Assembly (NCBI GenBank): GCA_002286855.1
Contig: NRSV01000034.1
Coordinates: 248,001-312,000 of the forward strand
Length of the DNA: 64,000 nt
From: Bipolaris cookei
Lineage: Eukaryota; Ascomycota; Dothideomycetes; Pleosporales; Pleosporaceae
Direction: 5' to 3'
The stretch's first letter is position 1. Each line of letters opens with the position of its first letter. The notes beneath the pieces were generated by a model. That model ran no database searches and was not told the DNA's origin. It saw nothing but the letters and a program-made list of their open reading frames with translations. The translations under genes and the position numbers were made by a program. Shown here piece after piece: positions 1 through 11,639 of the stretch.

Positions 1-158
1 ATAAACTGCTTCTTGCTGAAGAACTCTTGCGAGAACCATTCGTAGAGAGACTTCTCTGTTTGTTTGCAGACCAGTCGCAGGGCGCCAAGATCTTCAGTAG
101 GTAAAAGGGCTGAGATTGCAACGAGCAACTCGAGCGGAATTGTGAGAAGCGATGCCAT
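1..158 (-). CDS. F-box protein, N-terminal fragment running off the left edge
   Basis: The reverse strand from an ATG at 156-158 stays open to the window edge, giving about 52 residues. The peptide has the look of the opening of a fungal F-box protein: a hydrophobic start, the IPLELLVAISALLPTEDLGA segment, then LRLVCKQ, matching the usual LP.ELL..I...L...DL..LRL.CK pattern. F-box proteins recruit substrates to SCF ubiquitin ligases through Skp1; the substrate-binding part lies outside the window. The gene is divergent from the PARP gene, with about 270 bp between the start codons. Only the N-terminus is visible, so the assignment rests on this short pattern. Confidence 0.6.
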   Translation of the reverse strand, partial: MASLLTIPLELLVAISALLPTEDLGALRLVCKQTEKSLYEWFSQEFFSKKQF

Positions 159-428
159 TGTTGGGATCAATGACTGAGATGGATTCAGACTCAGCAGCGC
201 CAGTGCGTGTCTTCCTTGGTCCTCTTATCATGTGGTAGCGCGTCGACGCCGCGCAGGCAGACATGACGAGCTAGTCCACTTCTGGGCTGATGCCTAAGGG
301 TGCTACCTCTGCGCGCGTCACTCGTCTGGTCGGACGCCTGATTGATTTCCCGAAAGTCTTCAAATAAAGGCGCTCGTCGCTGCTGCTGTTGCAGCTATAT
401 CACAATTCTCAAACTTCAATTCGCACCA
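159..428. promoter_or_regulatory. Divergent intergenic region, F-box / PARP
   Basis: This 270 bp stretch lies between two divergently oriented start codons and must hold both promoters. No TATA box or repeated motif stands out. The reading frame of PARP exon 1 stays open upstream of the chosen ATG, but the composition there does not look coding. Confidence 0.4.
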
Positions 429-2864
429 ATGCCTCGTAAAGCTGCACCAAAGGCCACACCAAAGGCCGCACCACCTCTGGATGGATGCTCTGTCGCTACA
501 TCTGGCCGCTTCCCGGGAACATCACAATCCGCACTTCAGTCGCGTCTTACGTCACTGGGTGCTACTATTGCATCCAGCGTCACGGCAAACACAACCCATC
601 TCATTGCAACTGAAAAGGATTATGAGAGCAATTCGGCCAAGACCAAAGCTGCGGCTGCCCATGACGTGCCTGTAGTGACCATTGAATGGCTTGACGAATG
701 CGAGTCGAAAGGTACGCTGCAATAACACTTTGATACTGTTGTCTCACGAGGCCCTTTTGAAAGAAGCAAATAAAGTGTTGAGGTTGACGTTTGGCGCAGG
801 CTCCAAGGTAGATGAAACACAGTACTTGCTGTCGTCTGGCGCTGCTCCTACGCAGAATGATTCAAACAAACGACCCGCTTCTACCACTCCTCCAGCACCA
901 TCTCAAGAAAAGAAACCCAAGATCAGGGAGGATGCCAAGGTAGGAGATGGCCAGAATGCCAAATCAAAGACGATTGCCATCTCCATAGATGAATGGTGCC
1001 CTCTTGCAAACTATCAGGTGTACATTGACCCCAATGGTACTATATACGATGCGTCGCTCAATCAGACCAATGCCGGTGCCAACAACAGTAAGCAATACTT
1101 CTAGAGAAAATATCTGTGATATACATGCTAACTTTGTATTCATCTGTGCAGACAAGTTTTATAAATGTCAGGTGTGTTTCCTTGATTACAAAGAGCCCTA
1201 GACTCGACTAATAAACATAGCTTCTTGTCAATGGAGCAGACTATAAAACTTGGGTAAGCAGCACTTCCTCAAATAGCGTTTTATGAATGTATTATGAACT
1301 AACCTTCTTCGCCAACCTGTAGACTCGCTGGGGCCGTGTTGGTGAGCGTGGGCAGAGCGCCGTGTTGGGCGAAGGCAGCTTGACTGACGCCATGAGCAAA
1401 TTTGAAAAGAAGTTTAAGGAAAAATCAGGTCTCAGATGGAATGATCGTAGCGCAGAGCCAAAGTCAGGAAAATACGCGTACGTGGAGCGTTCGTACAACC
1501 CTGACTCGGATGATGAGGGCGATGAAGACGACACTGGTACGGGTGCGGACGACGAAAAGAAAGACACCGTCAAGCCCGTCGAGTGCACGCTTGACACGCC
1601 TACACAAGACCTTATGAAGCTTATCTTCAACCAGGTAAGCATAAGTGTTCTTTCATTTGGTCACCAGATTACATGCCGTAAAGACCTTCAGCTCACCCAA
1701 AGTAGGATTATTTCGATGCCACCATGTCTGCCCTCAATTACGATGCAAACAAACTACCACTGGGCAAACTTAGTAAGGGAACAATTGCTCGTGGCTTCCA
1801 AGCTTTGAAGGAGCTCTCTGTGCTTCTAGACAACACCGACGCAGCATCGCGAGCAGAAGTAGAACGTCTATCCAACCACTACTTTTCCGTGATTCCACAC
1901 GCCTTTGGTCGCAACCGTCCTCCAGTTATCCGAGACAATGATGCCCTTAAGAAGGAAATCGAGCTACTCGAGAGTCTGTCAGATATGAAGGAGACTGCCG
2001 CCATGCTCAAGAGCCAGTTGAAGGACGACAGCGGCATCCACAAGCTCGATAAGCAATTCCAGGGTCTCGGCATGGAAGAGATGACACCGCTTGACCACAA
2101 GAGCCAGGAGTTTGTCGAAATAGACCAGTATCTTAATAACTCAAAAGGCAAGACACATGCAGTCAGTTACCAAGTTCAAGACATCTTCCGTATTGAGCGC
2201 AAGGGCGAATTCGAGCGGTTTGACAAGAGCAAGTTCTCCAAGATTGCAAGTAACCGCCGTCTCCTATGGCACGGTTCCCGTGTTACCAACTGTAAGTACC
2301 TATCCTTCATCAACACTTCGTGAAACAACCACTGACCCAGTATGCACCTGCAGTCGGTGGAATCCTCAGCCAAGGTCTCCGCATCGCACCCCCCGAAGCC
2401 CCTGTATCAGGCTACATGTTCGGCAAAGGTATCTACCTCGCCGACATGTCTTCCAAATCAGCAAACTACTGCGCATCGTACAATTCGGGCGGCACTGCTC
2501 TGCTCCTCTTGTGCGAGGCCGAGCTCGGCAATCCAATGCACCAGCTCACCAATGCCTCGTACACTGCTGGTGAAGATGCTGTCAAGAATGGCATGTATAG
2601 TACGTGGGGAATGGGCTCGACGGGCCCAAGTAAGTGGAAGGATGCAAGCTGCATAAATCCCGCGCTGAAGGGATGTACGATCGTAAGTCTGACGCTTCTC
2701 TGCGCCTTTTTTGGGCCCCTGGAAACTAACGAGTTGAATAGCCCGATGTATCGACTCTGCCCGGCCGGACGAATGTATCTGGAGCGTATTTGATGTACAA
2801 TGAATACATTGTGTATGATGTTGCGCAGGTGAAGCTGCGGTACTTGCTTCGTGTTCGCATGTAG
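429..2864 (+). CDS. prpA: Poly(ADP-ribose) polymerase (PARP), eight exons
   Basis: Nuclear ADP-ribosyltransferase that uses NAD+ to modify proteins after DNA damage. Exons by eye: 429-711, 800-1087, 1152-1171, 1221-1253, 1323-1634, 1706-2291, 2354-2682, 2742-2864, giving 657 residues with all phases consistent. Domains in order: N-terminal BRCT (about 17-105, ending with the WLDE motif), a basic linker, a WGR domain (about 150-265, TRWGRVGE around 210), the helical PARP regulatory domain (about 300-430), and the catalytic domain. The H-Y-E triad is visible as HGSR (about 503), GKGIYLADM (about 535) and NEYIVYD (about 637). This BRCT-WGR-PARP layout without zinc fingers is the usual form in filamentous fungi. 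The start ATG at 429 precedes a Lys/Ala/Pro-rich leader; an earlier in-frame region has no better start. It appears intact. Confidence 0.93.
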
Positions 2865-3139
2865 ACTTTAATTCTGCATACTTTCCAACCATATCTCGTT
2901 TTATGACATCTGTTTCTGTTATGCCAAAGGTGTTGAGTGTGGACAAGCGTTCCGGACCAAAAGGGGTCATATTTCTTCTCTTTAGCTAATAACGAATTGA
3001 AGCAGTAAAAATGGCATAAGTGTATTCGTTTAGTCAAGTACGTAAATTGGCTTTGGGGGCCCGGTATAAACATAAAGCAATCGTGAAACGCCCATTCGAA
3101 GCATCGTATCTCAAAAAAAAATCGCAAACACACGCTCGT

Positions 3140-4492
3140 CTACTCGCGCCCGCCAACGCGCCTCTCATAGTCATCAGCAAGTCTAGACGCATCCACGACC
3201 TCGACGCCTTTACCCAGACCCACCATATCAGTGACTTGCCACCACCTCACTGTATGCTCGTTCTCCTTGCCCTTGCGCAGCGGGCCCTCATCATCCGTAT
3301 CGACGAGTCCGCCCAACCCCGTGCCATCGCCACCAACAACGACAATCGTCTGGCCAACCCACTTCCTCACATCTTCAATGTTCTGGCCATTGACGCCGCT
3401 CAGCGCATCAACAACGTATACAAGATCAGGACCAATGTGGCGCAGCATGTGCACGAAGCCCGTTGGGGTGCTAAATGGCATGACCATTGCGGGGTCCTCA
3501 ACGAGGCGCAGGGCCTGCGAGTGCAGCGTGTTCCAGAGCGTGGTGTCGGAGTCACGGGCGCTGGGGGCAGGGGTGTACACAATGGGATCGATGGAGGAAA
3601 GTTCCTCTCCCGGGGTGCGCGCGGGAGTGCTAATAGCAGAGTAGGAGCCGCCAAGGGAGGAGTTTGCACGGGATTGGGGGCGGGAGCGGAAGGCGGGGGA
3701 GTAGACGAGGACAAAGAGGTTTGTGCGAGAAAAGTCGGTGTCGGGGAGGTGGGAGAGGATGGTCTGTTTGGAGTTAGTGATTGGCATTATGGACGAGAGG
3801 AGCGTGAGAAGGCTGACTGCAGTCTCTTCGCGGTAGGTGGTTGAGTCGTCGAAGTGGTTTTCTGAGAGGCTTTCTGCGCTAACGACGAGGACGACGGTTT
3901 TGCGCTTGCCCCAATTCTTGTCTTCGATCTTGCGCATGCTGGCTGCGAAGCTCTTGGTTTGCGCATCCACAGCTGCTGCGCTGTCCCGGCTCTGGGCTTC
4001 GACGTTCCTCCTGAGGGCCGCCTCCTCGCTCCATCGTGAGTGGTCGCCAAAGGCCTCGTCCTTGTCCTCCTCGCGGATCGAGGCCAGGGCCGCGCCAGCA
4101 GCCGCGCCAGCAGCCGCCCAGCCGGCCGCCGTCTTCTTGCTCACGGTGTCGAAGAACTGCTGGGGCGAGGGCGTGCGGCGGATGACTCCCTGGGCGCGGC
4201 CGAGCAGAGTGGCATCATTGCTGTATGCTTCACCGCCCACGCCCCCAGGCCCCAGGTCACGGCCCATGGGCGCCGTGCCATTTCGCCTGTCGTGGGCACT
4301 GTCTTCGCCGTAGCTCAGATCATCATCTGAAGAATAGTCGTGCCCGTCTTCGCGTGCGCTCCACACCCATGCCGCCAGGCCAGCCGTCGCGACAGTCACG
4401 GTGAGGATCAAAGGAACATAGAAGCCCAGGGCGCTGCGGTTGCGGGAGCTCGACTGGCGACGGTCGTAACGGTCGTAATTGAAAGACGACAT
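3140..4492 (-). CDS. Pex22-like peroxin (single-pass membrane protein)
   Basis: Single-exon 450-residue protein. A Ser/Arg/Tyr-rich N-terminus is followed by one clear membrane segment (about residues 22-44, GFYVPLILTVTVATAGLAAW), then an acidic, disordered linker and an alpha/beta region from about 200 (KRKTVVLVVSAESL) to the C-terminus (DLVYVVDALSGVNGQ, QTIVVVGGDGTG). This arrangement matches the filamentous-fungal peroxin-22-like family. Yeast Pex22 anchors the ubiquitin-conjugating enzyme Pex4 to the peroxisome for receptor recycling. The role here is inferred from family resemblance recalled from memory, not from a catalytic motif. Divergent from the eIF2B gamma gene. Confidence 0.65.
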   Translation of the reverse strand: MSSFNYDRYDRRQSSSRNRSALGFYVPLILTVTVATAGLAAWVWSAREDGHDYSSDDDLSYGEDSAHDRRNGTAPMGRDLGPGGVGGEAYSNDATLLGRAQGVIRRTPSPQQFFDTVSKKTAAGWAAAGAAAGAALASIREEDKDEAFGDHSRWSEEAALRRNVEAQSRDSAAAVDAQTKSFAASMRKIEDKNWGKRKTVVLVVSAESLSENHFDDSTTYREETAVSLLTLLSSIMPITNSKQTILSHLPDTDFSRTNLFVLVYSPAFRSRPQSRANSSLGGSYSAISTPARTPGEELSSIDPIVYTPAPSARDSDTTLWNTLHSQALRLVEDPAMVMPFSTPTGFVHMLRHIGPDLVYVVDALSGVNGQNIEDVRKWVGQTIVVVGGDGTGLGGLVDTDDEGPLRKGKENEHTVRWWQVTDMVGLGKGVEVVDASRLADDYERRVGGRE

Positions 4493-4920
4493 TCTCTAGG
4501 TCATGTCTCTATGGAAAGTCTTGGTCTTCTGTTGTAGATTGGATCCTGCAGTTGTTGCTTTTTATTTTAGGGGCGTGAGTTGTTTTGTTTCAAGCGTCAG
4601 CAATGCAGAGCTTCCCTGTTGTTGTGGGTGGCTGGGGAAAACGCAAGGCTGATGCTTGACACATGCGTTAGCGGCCCGAGGCTGCTATGCTTGCCATGTT
4701 ACGAGTCATGTCCGCTTTTTGACGTAGCGGGGTGACTCTTACACACCCCACACCATTCTTCTGTACCTGCAGCAGAGGAGTCAGCAGACTGTCTACCTAC
4801 ACCTACTCTGGGACACAGAGGCCAAGGAAACTGTCTTCTTTTCGATGGGGGCACTGTGAAAATTATTGGATCCCATACCCGACCAGAACTACACCGAGAC
4901 ACATCCAAAATTATTCGACA
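4493..4920. promoter_or_regulatory. Divergent intergenic region, Pex22-like / eIF2B gamma
   Basis: 428 bp between two divergent starts. It contains a T-rich tract near 4555-4590 and pyrimidine-rich stretches just upstream of 4921, but no recognisable specific site. Confidence 0.35.
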
Positions 4921-6775
4921 ATGCCGCACGCGACGAGTCTTCCCCCACCGGGCTTCCAGGCCCTCATTCTCTGCGGGCCTGGTGCCTCATTCAGTACCTT
5001 CACATCATCGCCGAAAGACATACCAAAGGCGCTGCTGCCCATCGCCAACCGGCCTATGGTTTGGTACCCGCTAGAATGGTGCTATCGCATGGGAGTAACA
5101 GGTGGGCTGCGAGAAAAAATGACGACAACACAGTAGATGGCTGACAATACGCAGACATCACAGTCGTTACCCCACCAGAATCACTAGAAGCCATCGAGGC
5201 TGCCATGTCGCAAAACCCACATCTCACAACTCTCCCATCACCGAAACCAGACATCCTCGCGCCAAAAGGTCTCTCACACCAGACTAGTACCGGCGACCTC
5301 TTCCGATTACCCGAATTACAAAGCACCATTAAGGGCGACTTCATCGTACTTCCTTGTGATCTCGTATGTGAGTTGGACGGCACATCGCTGGTGGATGCGT
5401 GGATGGTCGAACAGGGTGGATTTGCGGGCGCAAGTGGAGGGCTAGATCACAATGGCGGCAAGATCGCATATGGTGCTGGAGGAGAAAAGCTAGGGCGAAG
5501 AGGTGGAATGGGTGTATGGTATGAGACCAAAGGCGAGGGCAGCAGAAAGAAGGAAGAGACCGACTTCATTGCGACAACACCTTTGCCCAAGCCAATCGTC
5601 TCCGTACCCACTGACTCATTACGGCGCAACATCTCCAAACTCGTATACTCAGTTCCCACAGACACTCTCAACGATATTACCGAAGAACAAAAGACATTTC
5701 CCCTTCGACATTCACTCATCAGAAAACATGCTCGTATCAGGATGCTGACAACGCACCGCGACGCGCACATCTATATTTTCCCCTACTGGGTCATGGAGAT
5801 GATTCGCAAAAACGAAAGGTTTGAGAGCATAAGTGAGGAAGTAATGGGCTGGTGGGCAAAAGCTAGCTGGCAAGACGGACTGGGCGAGAAGCTGGGTCTG
5901 CGGCAGATACTGCAAGAAGAGAATGAAGAGTCGGATCACGGGTCGCAGATGGTCGAGGAGGATATTGATGTCTCCAAGTTCAGTACCACATACTCTGGAA
6001 ACAATGTAGAGAACGAAGAGAGCTCGACTACTGCGTTAGCATCAAGAGTCACGAGGTCGTCGAGCATACCTGAATCCGTAAAGTCACTCACAGCAAACTC
6101 GAAGCTTACGGTCCCGCCTATTCTCGCATACGTTCAGCCTTCGGGTCCCAATGAGCCTCTTATCCGCCGTGTTGACGACTCCCATCTCCTGCTGACCATC
6201 TCGCTTCGCCTTGCCAAACTGCCGTCCATTGAGGAGGTTGGCAAAGAAGCCGCTTCGCCGTTTGCCCATCAGTCCAAGATTGCGCACAAAGAATCCATCC
6301 CACGCAAATGCCGAGTCGAGGCAGAGAACTCGCTCCTCGCGGACAACGTCATTGTCGAGGAAAAGACTAATATTAAAGAGAGCGTCATCGGATCGAATTG
6401 CAAGATTGGCGAGGGCGCGAGGTTGCTGAGATGTTTGTTGATGGATGGCGTTGAGGTCGGTCCTAATGTTCAGCTTACCGATTGTATCCTTGGTAGGCGG
6501 TGTAAGATGGAGGGTGGAGATGCGAAGGATGGTGATAAGACTGTGCTCAAGGACTGTGAGGTGCAGGATGGTCAGGTGATTGAATGGGGAAGTAAGTTTA
6601 CCACCTTTTTTTTCAAATACATTTGTAGGAGCGGAATGCTAACGGCTCCGCAGCTGAGGCCAAGAACGAGAAGTTTATGCGCTTTGATGTGGGTGACGAT
6701 GTGGGTAGTGAGGGCTTTGGTGGTGATGACATAGAGGGTGATGGGGGTGATGATGAGGGTATCCCATTGAGGTAA
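4921..6775 (+). CDS. GCD1: Translation initiation factor eIF2B, gamma subunit
   Basis: Subunit of the eIF2B guanine-nucleotide exchange factor, which recharges eIF2 with GTP and is the target of amino-acid starvation control. Exons 4921-5101, 5155-6591 and 6654-6775 give 579 residues. The N-terminus is a nucleotidyltransferase-like domain: QALILCGPGASF, then PKALLPIANRPMVWYPLEW, GVTDITVVTPPE across the first intron, and FIVLPCDLVCELDGTSL. The C-terminal half has left-handed beta-helix hexapeptide repeats (LLADNVIVEEKTNIKESVIG, then SNCKIGEGARL and VEVGPNVQLTDCILGRRC, about 430-520), followed by an acidic Gly/Asp-rich tail. The sugar-nucleotide transferase loop is degenerate, as is normal for the gamma subunit. 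The gene looks intact. Confidence 0.88.
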
Positions 6776-7122
6776 AGGGTGTGTTGGTTGTACAAGAGAA
6801 GAGGCTCAAAAATACATGAGATCTATGAACAAGTGGAAAATGGTATTCACGAATGTGACTGGAAGAAACTGCTCATGATAAGCCATGATCCGACGACACT
6901 AAACGCGTACTCAAGATGCTTGATGAATCTGAAAGTCTTCTGTCCGACACCTTCAAATAATGACACAAATTCAGCCCTGATATTAGCTCATACACGCATG
7001 TCTTTTCACTTTCACTCGGGTCTGTGTGTCCAAGATCACATGTACGACTCCCCTCACACTGTACTTGCAACTTACAGGCGTCAGTGAATATTTGTATCAA
7101 TTCCAGCTCAAGAGCTAGCATC
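6776..7122. other. Intergenic, nothing recognised
   Basis: About 350 bp between the eIF2B gamma stop and the decayed gene; short chance frames only. Confidence 0.4.
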
Positions 7123-8542
7123 ATGAAGTTCAACACCGCAATCAGTGCTGGAACTTGCATCTTCCTCGTCGCTGGCCGAGTAATCAAGCAGCCCTCAACA
7201 CCACCCAACCACGAGACCAACGACTTCCAACTTACCACCGCCTTCTGAGACGACGACTATGCCTTATTGAGTGAATGGACCACCTACACAATCAAAGACG
7301 GCGCACTCATGTGTGGCCTGACCGGCTCCGACGAAACCGCCGGCACCCTCCTCCAAGACACTCGCAACCTACCCTCAGCCGCCAACCCCTTCACCAGCGA
7401 CCTCAAGTCCGAGCTCTCAACCTGGCACTGGCGCAGCGCCAACCCCTCCTCCTTCAGCTACAGCTTCTCCACACACTGGGGCTTCCCGCACGCCATGCGC
7501 TCGCTAGGTCTCAGCGGCACATCTGCTGCTTAGGGGGGCGACAACCACTGTTATAGAATCGAGCATTGGGACCCGGAGATGCGGGATGAGCATGGAAATC
7601 AGGTAGCCGCGATAAACCAGTGGTATAGTGTTCCTGGTATAGGGAGACAGTATCGTGTAAGCGCCCTCGCAAACTCCCTTTATCAAGCCAAAGTCATCAA
7701 GTCAGAAGAAAGAACGTGAAAAGAGAGAAATAGAGAGATAGAGATAGAAAGTGGGGAGTTAACAATGGGAAACAGGCGACGGAATCCCGCTACGAATTCG
7801 CCATCAACCCCACAGGCGACGCCCTCTACGGCCTCTTCCTCGAAAGCCCCCAACCCGCCGCCCGCACCCTCTGGTACGCCGACAAGCACTCCCCAAACCG
7901 CGAGGACCTGCCCGCCTTACGCGCTTTTTCAGATATCCTCTAGGGTCACTGAGTGCGCGACAACCCGTGTGTGGGGCATGTGCGGTTTTTCTTCATGATA
8001 GAGATTTCGAACGATGTTATGAATAGGCTTATTGGGAGTGCGTTACGGGATGTAGGGGCGACGTTGAAGGAGTGGCCGGGGACGGAGTTTGGGATGTGGA
8101 CAGAGCATGGGATGTGGACGGAGCAGGGGAGGGCGTTGCTAGGTACGTGTTTCTCTATTTTTTGTAGGTTGGATTCATTTGGGTGGAGGGGGCAGAGGGG
8201 GGAGACATAGAAAGAGAGAGAGAGAGAGAGTGTGTGTGTGTGTGTGTGTATGTGTGTGTGTGGATGTGCTAATGGGGGAATAGGATCACCGAATGGAGCG
8301 GCCTTTGCGTATTTTCTTATTCAGCATAAGGCGCAGTTGGAGCAGAAGTTTATCACCAAGGTTACGGTTTTCCGGCCGGAGAACGATACGATGCGGATTT
8401 TGTGGATGCGTCGTTGTGTTTTCATGTTACTGATGCGGGACAGGCGGCTGGAGAGGAGATGGGGGGACGCATTGTGAGTAGGGATATAGCGGACGATGGG
8501 ACGACTAGGAGTTTGACTAGGGTGTACGTAATTCATGCCTAG
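7123..8542 (+). pseudogene. Decayed gene of unknown family
   Basis: A fossil frame starts at ATG 7123 with a short hydrophobic leader and continues past TGA at 7246-7248 (..LTTAF stop DDDYALLSEW..) and TAG at 7531-7533 (..SGTSAA stop GGDNHC..). It then crosses a probable intron ending near 7777 (..GIGRQYR / ATESRYEF..), further stops around 7941-7953, a second probable intron carrying the dinucleotide repeat (about 8141-8282), and a frameshift near 8388 before ending ..YVIHA at 8542. Codon choice and protein-like continuity on both sides of each break support a real former gene of roughly 400 residues. I do not recognise the family. The breaks include stops that a C-to-T or G-to-A change could create. 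Confidence 0.55.
8211..8263. repeat. (GA)n-(GT)n microsatellite
   Basis: A run of AG dinucleotides passes directly into TG dinucleotides with one TA interruption. It lies within the probable second intron of the decayed gene. Confidence 0.9.
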
Positions 8543-8696
8543 GGGAAGGTAGGGCGGTGGATGGTGTTAGAGGTGGTTTCCAGTGTGATACCGTGGTATA
8601 CTCGAGAAATGACGTTTTCACTAACTTTGATCTTGATTGGTAGGTGAAATGACGAGTTTGGGTTTTCGTGCATTTTCCTTCGTATAGCTGTGATCA

Positions 8697-9018
8697 CTGG
8701 ATACAGACCGGATACTTGAAAGCGGAAATAGATCACTGATAGATGTGCGGGTGTCGTGATCAAAACTGGAGCAGGTGGGTATCTAGGCCCGTGCTGTGTC
8801 TGTCCCCCTGATTACAGAGCGGGTGCCTGAAAGCAAGCCTGAGTCACTGATACGTACGTTATTAGTAAAGATTAGAGCGGGTGAGTATTCAGCCATGTGA
8901 TATTGCTATCCCCCTAAATACGGGCTGGGTGGTTGAAAACTAGGTTCGGTCACCGATACTTGCATCGTGATCCGGGCTGGGGCGGGCGGGTACCTCGGCC
9001 GGTGGCTGAGCAGTCTCT
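8697..9018. repeat. Three degenerate tandem copies, period 106-111 bp
   Basis: Landmarks recur in the same order in three units: a TGAAAGC/TGAAAAC block at 8717, 8828 and 8934, a CACTGAT/CACCGAT block at 8734, 8845 and 8951, a G-rich GCGGGTG-type block, and a run of C at the unit end. Spacings are 111 and 106 bp. Copies are heavily diverged. Confidence 0.6.
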
Positions 9019-9340
9019 CATAGTGTGGACTACCAGTATCATGGTCCTAGAAGCGCAGCGCTTCTTAACAATTTCCACCTCAGATGAAGGATTCAAGTAG
9101 TGTGTAATGGGAAATTACGCAATGCTCGATCAGCCGTATTTCAAAAAAAAAATTCTCAAAGGAACTAGTGGCCCAAAATCAGGCGTCCAAAACTGTAGTT
9201 TCGTCCCGTGTTAGCTCGATGTCTTTTGTTCCGCTCCCTTTCAGTGAATATCTTAGATCTCAGGAGGTTACTGTGCGGAGCACCGTGGAAAGAAGGTTGC
9301 AAGCCAAGTTGTCGTCGGACAGCTCTTGCACGTGCTCTCG

Positions 9341-9381
9341 TTGCCTAGTTCATGCCTAGGCCATGCCTAGGTCATGCCTAA
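9341..9381. repeat. Short tandem 11-mer array (CATGCCTAG motif)
   Basis: Three close copies and one diverged copy of a motif containing CATGCCTAGG in a row; a single further copy occurs at 8533. Confidence 0.65.
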
Positions 9382-11639
9382 CGCATTTCATACCTGAAGT
9401 GACCCCCACATCCTCTTTACTCCTTCTTCTTTCTGCATGACTAGCCAGGCGCGAGGGTGGCCAGTCTTTCGATCGACGTTATATGTTCCGTTTTAGAACC
9501 AAATACGGACGTAACCGTTGATTAACCCTTGACGAAACCCCACCATTTGACCGAATTACTGTAAATTGTGAATTTTGGTTGGACGTTAGTAGTGAGTAGG
9601 ATTCGACTAGGAAATGTCTGAAAAGCCTGGTGTTTGAGGCGATCAGCTAGTATCCGGATTTGGGTGTGAGGTGCTGTGGCGCGAACGACTAGCTTTTTGA
9701 GGCTCAAGTTTACCGTGTAATATACCTCGTCATGTAAGCTAAATGGATAAGTACTTCACTTAAAGCTAAAACTCTTGTATTTTACATCTCATAAAGTCCG
9801 ATTAGTCTGGTAGCTCCGTAGCGTTTGTTTTGTGATAAAGGACCTGGTCGCCGTGGGTGGCTGCGACTTCCTTGTAACATCAAGTTTGGTATAGCTACTA
9901 CCAAGGTAATCGCAGCAAGTAGGGAAATTTTTCGGTCCTTGGTTGAACCGCCCCACAGCAAAAGTGATGTGAGTTTTGTAGCTAGGGACGCTTGATGTTG
10001 AATCGAATAGGTGTGGCAGATACTATTGCAGTTTGTATGTGAGAAATTCAGATTAATGATGGCGGAAAGTCTTATCAGTGACAGTGACATCCTAGTGGGC
10101 CACTTGGCAAATTCGTCAGCCACAGGACCGAGGCCGTGGATTCCAGACCCGAAGATGAGGGAATGGACAAAGGGCGGTGGATGAGACGAGTTTGCGGGGT
10201 AAGGACAGAATAGTTCAGTCTCCGCTATTCCCGGTGTGTGATTAGCACGTTTTGCGAGGCTCAAGAACGTTAAGACCCCCTGTTCCTGTTGCCTCGGGAC
10301 GATCTTATCAACGGTATTATGCTGATCAAACCAATCAAGAGTAGTACAAGGAATCACGTTCGAGGTCAGTTGACTCGTGTGTTTGGGTCTGGCCGAATAC
10401 AACGTCTGTCGCAATACATTCCTTTACGGAACGACTGAACGGTGTGCACCATTGCGCAGTCCTGGGGCGTATCAAGGTTATCTTATCTTTTTTCTTTACA
10501 GCAGACACAATGTGTAATAGTACATAACTTGGAAAAGAAACCGTCCCTTCCAAGTCCTATTAAAAATTAGTACTTGGTTGTTGGTGTAGGATGGCACATG
10601 AGGACCGCAATTAGCAATCACCAAAATCAGCTTTCGCATCATTCCCAATTCCGAGGCTGTGCGCTCGAAACTTTCCTATTCTATGCAAGTGTCCTTGTTT
10701 CGTGTTGACACCACCCTTACAGTAGCGTGGTGGCAAGCAAAACATGACAGGCATTGCAGACCGAACAACCCCTTCCGTAGTAGCTCCTCAACAACGTCCC
10801 GAAAATATCTCAGATGAAAATTAAATTTTGATTGGACTAATTTTTTCAAGTCTGGCAAGAGCTGCTAAAACATCCCTCTAACACTAGATCCTTCATACAC
10901 GTGGATCTACTAGTACCAGTTACTTTACGCCCGTAATTTCGGGTCTGGGGTTACTAGACCAAAGCCGTTGGGACCTGGCTTGTATGGGAGCGGCTGCACC
11001 CGGTCGAAGGATGCATACTTCGTATTTTGTGCAGTATCTTCGCCGTCTCGTGGTCAATCCGGTATGGTCATGTCACACCTTTTGACGAAGAGCCTGCAAG
11101 ACTTTGTTTCATTGAAGAAGTCTGTTCGTCTCTTCATGTCTCTTTCGTTGTAGAAATGATAGAAATATGTGTAAATACGAACACTCACCATATCATCGCA
11201 TTTTGAAATGGCTATTGCGTTCACCACGAGTTGTATGGGTGGCGACAATACACTCTTTGAATCTAATCCAGGATTTCACCGAACACTCCGAGGTGGTGTT
11301 CTTGGCACTTCTGACATGAGGCCATAGGATTGCGCTAACATCCCCGTACTAATTCAATATGTGGGTCGCATGCGCCAATGGTTGCGGCGGTTGTTGTGTT
11401 TCTAATGCATGTCCGTCCGTCTTCACCATAGCTTTCACTGTAAACTAGTTGTATCAAAACCTGAATTATGTGGATTCCCCGTGTGCCAGAGATAATGATA
11501 GGTAGGGATAATCGGATGTTGGTGGAACAGCCGCTGGATATAACTTGGGATCCTGCCTTAATGCTCCGGTAGTATAGAGTCCTATTTGTGAGCGTAATAA
11601 ACTTGTGGTTCTATACATCGATGAAAAGCATTTAGCGTT

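Larger units (their letters stand above)
8543..11639. other. 3.1 kb gene-free region
   Basis: No frame longer than about 210 residues and none with a recognisable motif. It contains the degenerate tandem repeat at 8697-9018 and the short 11-mer cluster at 9341-9381, annotated separately. The rest shows no inverted repeats, transposase motifs or splice-linked coding continuity that I could see. It may be old repeat-derived DNA. Confidence 0.4.

Noticed and set aside
3020..3844. 274-residue plus-strand open frame
   Set aside because: Antisense to the Pex22-like gene, no motif.
9782..10414. 210-residue reverse-strand open frame, the longest in the 8.5-11.6 kb gap
   Set aside because: No motif, low-complexity-free but protein-unlike composition, and no splice-linked continuation. 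Treated as chance.
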